Shown: positions 1 to 11,049 of the stretch, one piece after another | How positions within the stretch are numbered: position 1 is the stretch's first letter | Layout: every line of letters begins with the position of its first letter | DNA from: Entomortierella parvispora | Lineage: Eukaryota > Mortierellomycota > Mortierellomycetes > Mortierellales > Mortierellaceae | Assembly (NCBI GenBank): GCA_963573315.1 | Contig: OY752144.1 | Location: 2,598,501-2,662,500 of the forward strand | Direction: 5' to 3' | DNA length: 64,000 nt | The notes under the pieces: generated by a model | What the model saw: the letters and a program-made list of their open reading frames with translations, nothing else | What the model was told of the DNA's origin: nothing | Database searches by the model: none | Made by a program: the position numbers and the translations under genes

Positions 1-538
1 CCATTCTGCGCACATGGTCTCCCAAAAGGTAGCAATAAAGGCCATGACACTCTCGCGGGGTACACGGAGGATCAAAGCTGAAATGGTATCGCTCAATTGC
101 TGTTGAATGACAGGCTTATCAGACATCCATACACCTAAAGATTGCAAGTATATCAGGTTAGAATCTGGCAGATCCTATCGCTCCTTGGTCTCGTATTCCT
201 TCCAAGCCAATATGCTGATCCATCTAAGGGCTCTTACAGTAGAAAAGGCCCTTCCAAAGCTTCATCAATTCCAAATGTGAAAAGTCCTTCTTGCTCGAGA
301 TCCATCTTCCAAGAGCCTTGACGGCCTTATCTCTGGTCTTCTTGTCTAGAGAAACAATACAAGGTCAGGTTAGGTAGAGTCCAGAAATCTCGTAGAGTCT
401 TTCATAGGGGCAGATCAGTCGGTCTTGAGCGATCCTCCGAAGCCTCTGCTTTCAAATAAAGCTCTTCTATGTACCGTTGGCGGCCAACTTCTTTCCGAAG
501 GGCGACGACGACTCTGCTGCTGAGCCAATGACGACCAT
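1..538 (-). CDS. RRP1: Ribosomal RNA processing protein 1 (Nop52 family), 5' part only
   Basis: Nucleolar protein of the Nop52/RRP1 family, needed for pre-rRNA processing of the large subunit. Three exons are visible: 538..475 (ATG at 538-536), 345..238 and 134..1; the gene runs off the left edge. All junctions keep frame, with donors GTACAT and GTAAGA and acceptors TCTCTAG and ATCTTTAG. The spliced start reads FGKKLAAND, then [29 protein letters not shown] and [13 protein letters not shown]. This is the family's N-terminal pattern as I remember it from human RRP1 ([13 protein letters not shown], then F--FW-TM--EW). The C-terminal two thirds are outside the window. The gene is divergent from the ribosomal protein gene to its right. 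Identity is confident; the start codon is inferred as the only in-frame ATG just before the conserved block. Confidence 0.88.
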
Positions 539-845
539 TATGTATAAAAGTGATGGGAAATGGGGAGGGAAGGGAGTGTGGCGATGAAGGCAAAGGAGCT
601 TCGAGGGGCGGAGATAGAGATGAAGATGGAGGTGGAGATGAATGAATGCAATGAATGCGCCCTGTTTGATAAAGTCGTACTGGCCTCAAGGACTTGCTCG
701 CCCTGCTTGCCTTGCACAAAAAAAAAGAAAAAAAAGAAATCAAAACACGATAGTCACGTGTGCAGGATTTGTGACTTGCCTTCAGGGTCTCTAAAGAGGC
801 GGCCGCTCTGCCCTGTGAAAAACTCCCTTTCAAAACTTACCCATC
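539..845. promoter_or_regulatory. Divergent promoter region between RRP1 and RPS15
   Basis: About 300 bp without a supported gene. It lies between the RRP1 start codon and the proposed RPS15 start codon. It holds a purine-rich stretch (about 560-650), an interrupted A tract (720-742) and a perfect CACGTG E-box at 755-760. That two ribosome-related genes share this control region is inferred from the layout. Confidence 0.4.
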
Positions 846-2054
846 ATGGTACTACGGATACGATGACTGCGTTTTTTTTCTGACTTGGAGTCCATACATC
901 CACCATGGGCCGAACCCATCGATCGACCTATCCATCGATCCCAACACACCCATCGTCTGCACCTTCGAAATATAACCCATGCAACATCCAGGAATCAGGA
1001 ATCGCCATTCATCCATGGGAAATAAGAGATGTTCAAGGGAGATTGTTGGATGATCTTTTAGATGAGTGCACTCATCACCAATGTCCTTGTCAACCAAGCA
1101 ATGGATAATCTCAAAAAAGATGTCACAAATCCACAGAGATGTTATTTGCGTTGGAAGACTGGATTAAGGGACCGGCATCAACACATGTGCAGGGAGACGA
1201 TCGCCTTTTTTTGCTCCCCTTGCATCATGGTTTGCATTCAGGACAGGAATGAACCGCTGATGCAGCAGTCTGGAACGGCATCTTCCATGCAAGCAGCAAC
1301 AAGTAGACAAAACAAGACAGTTTTGCGCAGCCTCGCTGCCTAGAACATCTGACCTTGGAAACTTGCGAGCCTTTTGTCAAAGAGATGTTGGAACCAGCAA
1401 CTAGCTCAAGCGGATTCAGAAGGGCGATCACCATACAGTCGATGCGACAACACTCTATCAACACTACGACTCTTTTCCTTCCGACACTACACATCACTCA
1501 CCATCCGACAAAAAGAACTTCAGAAAAAGCAAGGGAAAAAGAAGGGAAAAAAAAAACTCACAAGGAATATATTTATTTTCTTTTCCACCACCTTTTAGGC
1601 TGACGAACACCACGACGACGCCGCTATTGACGCGAGGAAGAAGCGCACCTTCCGCAAGTTTTCTTACCGCGGAATTGACCTTGACAAGCTCTTGGATTTG
1701 TCCTCTGAGCAGCTCATGGACCTTGTCAACGCTCGTCCCCGTAGACGTTTCCAGCGTGGTCTTAAGCGCAAGCCCATGGGTTTGATCAAGAAGTTGCGTC
1801 AGGCCAAGAAGGATGCTCCCGCCATGGAGAAGCCCGCTGTTGTCAAGACCCACCTCCGTAACATGATCGTTGTCCCCGAGATGATCGGTTCCATTGTCGG
1901 TGTCTACAACGGAAAGACCTTCAACCAGGTCGAGATCAAGCCCGAGATGATTGGTCACTACCTCGGTGAGTTCTCCATCACCTACAAGCCCGTCAAGCAC
2001 GGTCGTCCCGGTATCGGTGCTACCCACTCTTCCCGTTTCATTCCCCTCAAGTAA
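846..2054 (+). CDS. RPS15: 40S ribosomal protein uS19 (S15)
   Basis: Small-subunit ribosomal protein uS19. The main exon 1599..2054 follows the acceptor CCACCTTTTAG and encodes 151 residues. It contains [13 protein letters not shown], then [19 protein letters not shown] and [18 protein letters not shown], nearly the same as other eukaryotic S15 proteins. The exon opens with GCT GAC GAA (ADE) and has no usable ATG, so the start codon must sit in a small upstream exon. The best candidate is the ATG at 846-848, followed directly by GTAC, giving M then ADEHHDD in phase and a first intron of about 750 nt. A second ATG-GT at 1227 has a weaker donor. With one added Met the protein is about 152 aa (human 145). 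Product certain; first exon uncertain. Confidence 0.87.
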
Positions 2055-2176
2055 ATATTATCAATCTCTTTATTGGATTATATTATTACTTGCAAGAGTG
2101 GATTTGATTTCTGTTGGAGAAATAAAAAAACAACCCTTGCGTCAAATCTACATCTCGAGAAAGAGAGAGCGCGCGC

Positions 2177-2213
<37 letters not shown>

Positions 2214-2943
2214 ACGGGAAGATGATCGACACTGAGCAAAAGGACAGTTCTTCGGAGAAAATGTGCGATCGTATGGTGTGCCAACGTTCATGGAGACTTT
2301 CAGTGAACTTGCTTGGGAGCGATTGAACTTCACCAATGTCGAAGGGCTTTCGCGTGATATCCCAGCAGAGTCAAGCCTCCAGCCAATCACGGTATGATCA
2401 CTCCATGCAAACGCTGCACTCTAGGTCGTCCGGATCCGGACGCGCTTGTAGTAGTTGAGAGTATGCCCGCAGTTTCGTTTCTACATATCTCTCAGCAAAG
2501 GTCAAAAATGATCCCCGCAGAACTTCGTTTGGTATCCTACTCAAGCTCTTGAAAAAGCCAACTGTTTTATCCTTTGCTGTACGAGTCTGTGTCTGATTGA
2601 TAATCAGGGCGGCCTTCCCTAGTAGAATATCATACATTCAAAATTCCATTGGAGGCTGAATGTGTACGTCTACATACGCGTGAAGTAGAACTCCCGAAGG
2701 ATTCTCAGTCTCCCTTTCATAAAAAATAGGATTGGTCCAGGAGCACGCTTGCATGCGTGAGAGGACGTTAAAGGAAGAACAACCCAAAAAAAAAAAAAAG
2801 AAAATGTGACTGCGTTACTGTCAAGTAAACACAGATACAAAAAAAAAAAGAAAAGGTGCATGAAGGGACGAGACCTGACCAGAAAGCAAAAGTCTGTCAT
2901 TTCATTACCCACCATCCACTCATAACCCCCCATCACCATCATC
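2055..2943. other. Gap between RPS15 and ESF1 with GC/GT repeat and coding-like scraps
   Basis: No confident gene. It holds the RPS15 3' end, a (GC)n(GT)n microsatellite (about 2168-2207), and two short stretches that look coding but join to nothing. On the + strand 2236-2391 reads through GENVRSYGVPTFMETF and LAWERLNFTNVEGLSRDIP, then meets a possible donor GTATGA. On the - strand 2637-2398 encodes 79 aa ending CSVCME, which resembles the opening of a RING finger, before a stop. A-rich tracts fill 2786-2860. Neither fragment was recognised; they may be a decayed gene. Confidence 0.3.
2168..2207. repeat. (GC)n(GT)n dinucleotide microsatellite
   Basis: Short alternating GC run passing into about fifteen GT units, directly 3' of RPS15. 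Simple repeat; no function visible. Confidence 0.9.
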
Positions 2944-5495
2944 ATGGCGCCCAAGGGTAAAGACGACAAGAAGAAGGGTCCTCAGGGCCCCATCATCAAG
3001 GATGCCCGTTTCGCTCATGTCCATCGCGATCCCCGCTTCATGCGACCCACAAAGAAGGACTCCAAGGTCACTGTCGACTCTCGTTTCTCTTCCATGCTCA
3101 AGGGCAAGGAGTTCTCCAGTGCACGTAAGTGACCTCTTAGAGGAAATAAAGGGGGAATAGAATCGTCTCGGATGCCATGAAAAGCGAGCAAGCAAGCCAG
3201 ACCGCTTGGTTTTCTGTATGTGTGTGTGGTATACTAACCTATTTACCCCTGGTCGATGTCCCTTTGTAGCCAAGGTTGACAAGTACGGTCGCAAGCTCCA
3301 AGGAAAGGCCGGTGACCAGCAAATGAAGAAGTTTTACCAACTCCAGAAGGGTCCTACTGGAAGCGATGAGGACGAGGACGAGGAGGAAGAAGAGGAAGAC
3401 GAGGAAGACGAGGAAGACATTAACGGCTCTGGATCCGACAACGACGAGGATGTCAGTGTGTCTGGATCTGACGAGGACGAGGAGAACGTCTATGACCCCA
3501 TGCGTGGTCGCGGTGTCATCTCTGGTTCCGATTCTGATGAAGAGTCTGATTCCGACCTTGACGAGGAAGCTGCTGCTGAATTGGACCGTGAAGCCGAGCT
3601 CGGCGAGGAAGAGGAGGAAGAAGAAGAGGATGATGTTCCCAGAGGAGACGAGTCACACCGTTTCGCCTGCGTGAACTTGGACTGGGATCACGTCAAATCG
3701 ACAGATCTGTTCAAGGTCTTTTCAGGATTCAAACCTGAGAAGGGCGCCATTCGATCTGTCAAGATTTACCCTTCCGAGTTTGGAAAGGAGCGTCTGGAGC
3801 GGGAGGAGAGGGAGGGACCTCCAGCAGAGATCTTTAAGAAAGCTGGATCCAAGATCAAGTTGGACGAGGATGCTTCTGATTCGGAACAGGAGGAGGACGA
3901 GGTCACTCAGGAGACGTTGATCAAGGACCAGACGGACGATAGCAGTGAACAGATTGATGCAGATGCCCTGCGTCAGTACCAGTTGGATCGTCTCAAGTAC
4001 TACTATGCTGTCATTGACTGTGATTCGCTCGAGACGGCCAAGGCCATCTGCGACGCCTGCGATGGTGCCGAGTATGAAAGCAGTGCCAACTTTTTCGATC
4101 TTCGTTATATTCCCGACGGCATGGAGTTTGAGGATACCCCTCGCGATGAGTCCTTTGGCGCACCCGAGAACTACAAGCCCAACGAGTTCACCACCCAAGT
4201 CTTCCAGCATTCCAATGTCAAGTTGACCTGGGACGAAGATGATGCGGACAGAATCAAGGTCACCCGTCACAAGTTCTCGAAGCAGGATCTGGAGGATATG
4301 GACTTTAAGGCCTACTTGGCTTCCTCGGACGAGGAGGATTCAGAGGATGAAGACGATGTGGAGGCGACGAGACGCAAGTACCGTGCTTTGTTGGCTGGTG
4401 GCAAGGATTCAGATGAAAGTGATGCCGACAGCGACGATGACAAGAACCAGGAGATGGAGATCACATTCGCACCCGGTTTGAGTGAGAAGGCTGCGGAGCT
4501 GTTGGAGGAGAAGAAGCAGCGCGAGGCCGAGGAGCCTGCCAAGTCCGAGACTTCCATTGAGGCCTACAAGCGCAAGGAGAAGGAGCGCAAGCAACGTCGC
4601 AAGGAGCAGAGAGCTGCCAAGCTGAAGGGCAGCGAGAGTGAAGGCGAGAGCGAAGACGAGCAGATGGGTAAGACAGCACACTGTTTGTTATTGTTGTGAT
4701 TTTTCTCCTTTTACCAGAGATGTGCTCATGGATGACTGACTTTTTTATTTTCAATTCTTTTCATTAGGTGGCGAGGCTTTGTTTTCAGATGATGAGGATG
4801 AGCGTTTGATGAACGACTCTTACTTTGCTGAAGAGTTTGCCGGCGGCGACATGATGGTGGCTGGCAAGGGCAAGAAGGGAGGCGCTGATAAGAAGGACAA
4901 GAAGAAGTCTGACAAGAAGAAGCGCACCAAGGAAGAGCGTCTGGAGGACAACCGCAAGAAGGCCGAGCTTGAATTGTTGATGGAGGACAACCGGGAATCG
5001 AACCAACATTTCAACATGAAGGAGATTCAAAAGGCTGAGAAGAACGAGAAGAGAAACAAGAAGAAGAACAAGCAGAATGCTCAGAACGACAAGAACAAGG
5101 GCGAGGATTTGCAGGATGATTTCAAGATTGATGTCCAGGATCCTCGTTTCAGCGCCTTGCACGAGTCCCATCACTTTGCTCTGGATCCTACCAACCCTAA
5201 CTTCAAGAAGACAAAGGCTATGAACGAGCTGATGCAGGAGCGTCAAAGGCGGACGGCTGCCCAAGGCGAAGAGATTCTCGAGCGGACACCTGACCAAAAG
5301 TCAAGCAAGAACAACAACAAGAATACCAACAAGAAGAAGGGAGGCAACAACAGCAATAATGGCGGTGGTGGTGTGAAGAAGGCTTCTGGTCTTTTCGAAG
5401 ATCCTTCGCTGTCCTTGTTGGTCGATACCGTGAAGCGCAAGAGTGCCATGGCAACAGAATCACCTCGCGATGGAAAGCGCTCCAAGAAGAACTAG
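2944..5495 (+). CDS. ESF1: Pre-rRNA-processing protein ESF1
   Basis: Nucleolar 18S rRNA maturation factor. Three exons, 2944..3124, 3270..4667 and 4768..5495, with donors GTAAGT and GTAAGA and acceptors TTTGTAG and TTCATTAG, all in frame; 768 aa (yeast 628, human about 850). It starts MAPKGKDDKKKGPQ, then DPRFMRPTKK, a signature near the N-terminus. A long run of Asp/Glu/Ser follows (about residues 90-180). An RRM-like ESF1 domain (about 185-340) begins FACVNLDWDHVKSTDLF. Lys/Glu-rich coiled stretches come next, then the C-terminal NUC153 motif DPRFSALHESHHFALDP (about 650-680) and a basic tail ending KRSKKN. Neighbouring RRP1 and RPS15 serve the same process. Very confident. Confidence 0.95.
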
Positions 5496-5840
5496 AGACG
5501 TTTCGATCGAGCTCATTTACCAAAGACCCTTCTCCATTTTGCATTTCATTCCCAAAAATACAGCATTTTTCAAACAAAACCATTTGGGATTTTTGAGGTG
5601 AATAATTATATTCTTCAAATATAGTGAGTGGGAGAGGGATCTTTTGGATCAATCCTCCCATGTGTGTTTGATGCCGGACTGAGCAGTTATCCAGTTGGCG
5701 GATGTATTTTTTGTCTCTTCTATCATCTTTACGATTACTGCTGCATCATTGGCCTAAAAGTCGACAAAAAGATTCAGACGCTGTCAGTTTTCAACGTACA
5801 AGAGCATTGCTTTCCTTGTAAACATGTCAGATTCGGAAAC
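5496..5840. other. Convergent 3' region between ESF1 and eIF2B delta
   Basis: 345 bp between two stop codons on opposite strands. AT-rich stretches around 5570-5625 and 5700-5780 could hold polyadenylation signals for either gene. No gene seen. Confidence 0.5.
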
Positions 5841-8444
5841 TTACAGGAACTCTCTGAGAATAACGGGAACAGAGGTACAAGGGATCAATCCTACTTCCGT
5901 AATTACCACTGTAACAAACTCACTGGGCGTCAAATCGTACAGCAAGTTCAACAGTTTCAGGTCCCTAGACTCCTTCCACCCGCTCAACACACCAGCAGCC
6001 CCGGTTCCTCCATTAGTTGTTGACGACAGCCCTCCGCGAACACTCTCGTGGCAGCGGGTACTGCTGTGACCAAAGTTGTTGTTGGCATCGTTGACAAGCT
6101 CGTCTGGGTTTCCAATCTCGTTCTGCACAAAACTGTCCAACTGGACACGGTCGCTGAACTTGTAGGTCTCACAGCAGACAATTACGGGGATCTTGCGCTC
6201 ATGGGCGGACATGGCCACCACAGCTGTACCGGCACGGGAATAAAGAGCTCCGTTCGACAACAAAGAGTGAGCGCCCAAGATGACCTTGTTCACCTCACGC
6301 ATCACGTGTCCAATGGCTGTCAACAAAACATAGGTGCAAGGCACTCCTGCTGTGGCTAATGCACGAAGAAGTTGCTTTCCTGTTGTGAGGAAGTGAAAAG
6401 GGAGGAAAGGGGAAAGGTTAGTCGTTTGTTTGCGATTTACGAAATTTCTTCGTATAAATATCAAGATATTGTAATAAGTCAAACTTGCCTTCGAAACGGG
6501 GACGGGAGTCAACCACAATGACCTTAAACTTGATACCCTTGGCATGGGCAGCCAAGAGCAACCCTTGAACGACTGAGGAGCGGGCATAGGTCAAGATAAC
6601 ATCACCATCCTGAATCTTTTGCAATCCCAAGCTGGTAATAACCTGATCTGCCATGGTAATTCTGTCGCGAATAAAGTTGTCAATCTTCTCCAGGAACAAC
6701 GCACGGGCCTAAAGAAAATGCAAAGACAGGAGGAGCGAAGTTAGAGGCATGGCCTTGAAAATCTCGACACAAAAAACAGAAAGGCCAACGATTCAATTGA
6801 AGTTTTAAAACAAATCTTACATCCTCATCGGGCAGGTCCAGGTTCTTTCCAATCTCGTACTTAAGGTATCGAATGGCGTTACCCATACTGACAGCCATGG
6901 GTCTGCATGTCACCAAGTAACTAATATGGGGGTTCAAGTACGTCTGCATGTGGCGAGAAAGAGTCGTGTTGGGTGGTGTCTGGTAATCTTGGATAGCCTA
7001 TTCTCCAGAAAAGCAGGTTTCATAGTGTCATGTCAGTGCATCGTGTTGAATCAGAAACATGTCGTTAACAACAAGTTCAATGAGAATTCATACCTTGCGG
7101 AAGGCGCTCATGGTGGCAACACAACGAGCATTGGCTCCACAAATCTTGAACTGAGCCATCTGCAGTCCAACATTCACAACCGCGGGGTGAAGATCCTTGG
7201 GGGCCGAAGCAGTGTTGGCAAACTTTGGTGGATCCAAATGAGCAAACAATCCAATCTCCTTGGTCAATTTTTCACGCCTCTTGGTCTGGTTGGTCGATTC
7301 ACCGCTGCCTCCAGCCATTGCCTTCTCAGCTTCCGCTCCAGGGAACGAGGTAGCCAAGGATTTCGAAGGGTTGGGGGAGAATCCAGAGTTGGGTTGAGCC
7401 AGGACCTGGGCCGCCTTCTTCCCTGATGCAGGCAACCCTGAGGCCAGACGAGCAGCCTTCTCGGCCTTTTGCTTTTCCTGAAGTTCGCGACGCTCTGCCT
7501 TGGTCATGGATTTCTGGGAGGGGGCAGTAGGGGGCTTTTGGGCACCTCCTTTCTGACCAGTAGCACCAGAGGTGGCGCTTCCCTGGGATCCGGCAGAACT
7601 AGGTCCTGCAGATTGGGGTCCATCAGCTGCACCGGCTTGAATGCCCAGTCCTGATTGTTTGCCTCCTTGCTTGCCATCCTTCTTGCCTCCTTCCTTGGGG
7701 AACTGACCGCCTTCGCGAGGCGAGGCCATCTTGTGAGCCTTTTGAGAAGCCCGATCGGCCAGACCCCATTGCTCTTCGTAAGATGACTTCATGGGTTCGT
7801 ACGATGAACGAGCTCCAGAAGATTTGATGGTTTTGGGTGCCGTGGATGAAGAGGACGACCCTACTGATCTGCTATTGCTGTTGTGGTCGAGATCTGGGGT
7901 ATTGCTGAAGGCGGAGACGGGAGAGTTGAGTGCGCTCGAGTTGTTGCTGGATCCTGGCGAAGGAATATCTGAGCTGGCATCATGCTGGAAAGAAAGAGTA
8001 GAATAAAAAGAAGAGTGAGTTTCGAATTGTCCAGAGAGGTTGTGGAAAAAGAAAGGTTCCTCCTCCTGTTCCTCCTTGTCCTGCAAAGGAGTCATCCGGC
8101 AATGGCTCTGAGTCTGTAGGGGTCATCCCGGCTCTTCACTTCGAGAGCCTCGGAAACGCGCTGCTTGACTCGTTTTTGTCGTTTCCGGAGCCATGGTCTG
8201 TCCGTCTGTCACAAAAAGCCCACGGCATATCTCCCATGGTGTATGTGCGCTGAGTCACATCGACTCGCTCGTGCGAAAAAAACAGTAAATAAATATGAGC
8301 CAAAAAAGCGAATCCTGATGTCCATGATCCGATGCTGCACAGTGTGCGTGTGTGCGTGTGTGCATGTGTGTGTCTACGGGTGCAGACAAAGGAGGGGACA
8401 CCTACGTCGGGCGCGAATCCGACCGTCTTCTTCTTTGGATCCAT
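5841..8444 (-). CDS. GCD2: Translation initiation factor eIF2B subunit delta
   Basis: Regulatory subunit of eIF2B, the guanine nucleotide exchange factor for eIF2, and a target of eIF2-phosphate control. Six exons: 8444..8406, 8205..8140, 7984..7094, 6997..6821, 6708..6489 and 6379..5841; all junctions keep frame, giving 643 aa. The N-terminus begins MDPKKKTVGFAPD and runs into a low-complexity Ser/Gly/Gln region with the family's charged linker KAERRELQEKQKAEKAARL. The conserved C-terminal half has AIQDYQTPPNTTLSRH, CRPMAVSMGNAIRYLKYEI, VVDSRPRF, GKQLLRALATAGVPCTYV, VILGAHSLLSNGAL and IPVIVCCETYKFSDRVQLD. The intron after RPRFE starts with GC (GCAAGT), a GC-AG intron. Exons 1-2 are less certain than the rest. 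The start faces the LYR gene across 234 bp. Confidence 0.92.
6380..6488 (-). other. GC-AG intron in the eIF2B delta gene
   Basis: Donor AAG|GCAAGT and acceptor CACAACAG|GA. Only this choice joins RPRFE to GKQLLRAL in frame, which is the conserved order. No GT donor near 6489 restores the frame. A strong match around a GC donor is the usual pattern for this minor intron class. Confidence 0.85.
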
Positions 8445-8678
8445 GGCTGATGGGGTGGGTGGTTGTATTGAGGAGTGAGAGTGATGCAGGATGCCGCCGC
8501 CTGTCTTGATTAGGAGGGCTTTGATTTTTTTCTCTTTCTTTCTGACGCTTTGCTTTCGTGGGAGTCTTCCCTGCCCTCGCTGAGGGCGAAGTGACGTCAC
8601 CATTTTTTTTTTCTTTTTGGTCGCCACCAACTTTTTTTTACGCTCGTTCTTTTTTGTCTTCCTGTCGCCACTCGCACC
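8445..8678. promoter_or_regulatory. Divergent promoter between eIF2B delta and the LYR-motif gene
   Basis: 234 bp between two start codons on opposite strands. Contains T-rich runs (8522-8545, 8603-8640) and no TATA box. It must carry signals for both genes; no specific site identified. Confidence 0.5.
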
Positions 8679-8969
8679 ATGCCCCTCATCACCAGAATCC
8701 CCCATCTGCCTACCCTCCACTTCTACCGGGAAGCACTCAAGGCTACACGCGTCCAGGCTCTAGCTCCAGAGATGGCTCACCTCAGAAAGAAATTGCGGTA
8801 CAATATTCGCGATGGAATATCCATCCACCGACACGAACGGGATCTCTTTCGTATCCAGGAGCTTATCCAGGACGGTCACTTGGATCTTGCCATCATCCGA
8901 GCCTGCAAAGACGCAGATCCTCTCTGGCTAAAGAACATCTTTAAGAAGCCCACATCGAAAACTGTGTGA
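8679..8969 (+). CDS. LYR-motif (Complex1_LYR) protein
   Basis: Small single-exon gene, 96 aa, starting MPLITRIPHLPTLHFYREAL. The stretch HFYREALKATRV fits the LYR motif (here F-Y-R), followed by helical, basic sequence with LRKKLRYNIRD and LIQDGHLDLAIIRACKDAD. LYR proteins are usually mitochondrial adaptors that bind acyl carrier protein and help assemble iron-sulfur or respiratory complexes; which member this is cannot be told from sequence alone. The basic N-terminus would suit mitochondrial import. Its stop lies 46 bp from the stop of the convergent UBE3D-like gene. Confidence 0.75.
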   Translation: MPLITRIPHLPTLHFYREALKATRVQALAPEMAHLRKKLRYNIRDGISIHRHERDLFRIQELIQDGHLDLAIIRACKDADPLWLKNIFKKPTSKTV

Positions 8970-9015
8970 TGATGCGGATGACGAGGATATTGTTTGCTTT
9001 ATTATATCATTCTTT

Positions 9016-10129
9016 TTATATCTCAAAGGATCCAACACACATCCCCTCCATGGCCAGGACAGCCGAGGCTGCACCATTCAAATCTGGAGGAAGGCAGCTA
9101 GAGCTCTGCTCCAGCATTGTAAGCAATCCCAGCACCAATCTTTCTTGGAACTCTAGTCTCTCCACCCCTGGATCACCACGCCACCGATTCCACAGCGCCT
9201 CTTCTTGCGTGAGATCCCCTTTTGGGTTCAGAACTTTTTGGTCCTCTCCAGGAATCGCTTTCAAATACAGTACCTTCATAACTTTTCGGCCTGCGGCTCC
9301 AGTCGAGACTGGAGAAGATGAAGGAGAGGAAGACCCAGAATGCCGAGATGGAAAGTCTGCCAAAAGTGAGTTATCCCAATAAATGGCTCCATCCTGAACA
9401 GGTTCCTGATTTGTAATAATGGTCGAGTCCCAGTTCAGCATCCAGAGCTGCGAAATAATAATGAACGAGAGAGGGTCAGACAACTTTTCGCTCTCATCAT
9501 GGATCAAAAAAAAGTCATATGAAGAGGGGTTTCGAGAGGTTTTACCATCATCAAGTCACGGCCTGTCAAACGATCCTGAACAATAAACCGATACGTTGCA
9601 TGGTGTCTTGCGGATTCAAAGATCTCTGCAGCGACAAAGCTCGCGAATCTCTGCCGCGGTACTTTCAGTTCCTGCTTTTTCTTTGTGTCATAACCATGAT
9701 AGTCGACCATGTACTTGTGAAATTTCACTTGAATCATCTCCAGATCCGTTCCGTCCTCCTTCCTTGACTGATACCATCCGTCGCCCACTGGGGAGAGACA
9801 TCTTGAACAAGACAGTGGCCTCCATCTTCTCTTTACACCTTTAGTCCACTATCGAGATGTCAGAATTTGGCGTTAATAACGTGAGTAACCTCATGAAATT
9901 CCAAGAAGGAAAAAAAAGAAGGAAGAAAGGGGGGAGGAATATGCAGAGCAAGATAGCTCATATGAACAATGATAGTTCAGATGATTTGGCAAGCCAGCAA
10001 AGACGGGAAACAAAAAGGAAAGCCAGGCCTTCATTTCGTTTCCCATCTTTTGTGAATTAATGTTGGACTGGAGTATCGGCAGCGGAAATCAGTAACTCGA
10101 GATACCGGCCTTCTAATAGTCCGTTTCTG

Positions 10130-10163
<34 letters not shown>

Positions 10164-10915
10164 AGTGGATAGACATTGAAGCAATAACAGTAAATACTTA
10201 CATCTATCGTCCGAGCATCCTCTTCAATTGCAACCGCGTCCTGATTCACATTCCCAGAATGAATCAACAAGTATGTACCTCCTACAAGTGCCTGTCCTAG
10301 CCTTGCACCCAGATCGCCTTCTCTCAATTCAGTGAAATCCTCCTCGTGGCACATCCAGCAATCCACGAGCTCTTGCCAATGTTCAGACGGCAAGTCAACC
10401 ACTCTGTGAATCGGTCCGTCCTGGACAGTAGAGACACTGGTCCCATCCGTCTTTTCCCCAAGGTCGTGTCCGCCAACTATGCCTGCAGACCCACTGTTCA
10501 CTGCATTCTTCAAAAGCAGCAAGTTTCCGCAGCATCCACAACCAAGATTTTGAAGTCCTTGGAGCTGAGAGGCAGGCAAGGGCGCCGTTGGAAACTCTCC
10601 CGCCATGGTCGACGATAGTGAAAGTGACTGCATCGAGGGCATGGCCGCCAACTTGAGCGTAAGCATCGAAGACTTTCCTGAAGAAGGATCCAGGGTTGTC
10701 CGGGTAGGCATGATTAGTGCTGGGAGCGCGACATGAATGGGTGTGCCTTTGGCCAGTGGATTTGGAATGAGATCAACCGCCTCTGGTCCAATCCTGCAGC
10801 TGAGTCCTGATGATGGCACTTGCACGGACAGAGTGATGGCATTGATCTTGGAATGGTATTCGGCATGGTACTTGATCCTCTCGGAAGAAGAAGGCGATCG
10901 GTCCTGAATCGACAT
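9016..10915 (-). CDS. UBE3D/Ipa1-like HECT-type E3 ubiquitin ligase, E2-binding
   Basis: Three exons, 10915..10202, 9848..9546 and 9447..9016, all phase 0, giving 482 aa. The family (human UBE3D, yeast Ipa1) is linked to ubiquitin conjugation and, in yeast, to mRNA 3'-end processing. Visible signatures are the first Cys pair GCGCCGNLLL, the block VVDLPSEHWQELVDCWMCH (about residues 178-196), the second Cys pair LSCSRCLSPVGDGWY, and the C-terminal LWMLNWDSTI and VMKVLYLKAI. Start chosen at MSIQDRSPSS; an upstream in-frame ATG at 10951 is possible. Intron 1 is unusually long (352 nt, 10201..9849 region) and holds a TG microsatellite; its acceptor follows the branch-like TTCTGAC. Same strand as the trehalose gene, 134 bp downstream of its stop. 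Confidence 0.85.
10129..10157. repeat. (TG)n microsatellite inside intron 1 of the UBE3D-like gene
   Basis: About fourteen TG units in the + orientation, within the long first intron. On the gene's strand it is a CA run. Simple repeat. Confidence 0.85.
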
Positions 10916-11049
10916 TGGGAAGGAGGAGAACGAAGACACAAGGAAGAGCAATCGCGGTCTTTTTTATTTCACCCATGGGAAAACGTGACCTGTTATTTCG
11001 AGGGTTGGTGGCAAAAACACAGCTTCAAAAGCTCAAAGTTGGTTTCCAA

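Noticed and set aside
3722-4270. Long antisense open frames within ESF1, eIF2B delta and the proteases
   Set aside because: They mirror codon bias of the real genes and contain no domain.
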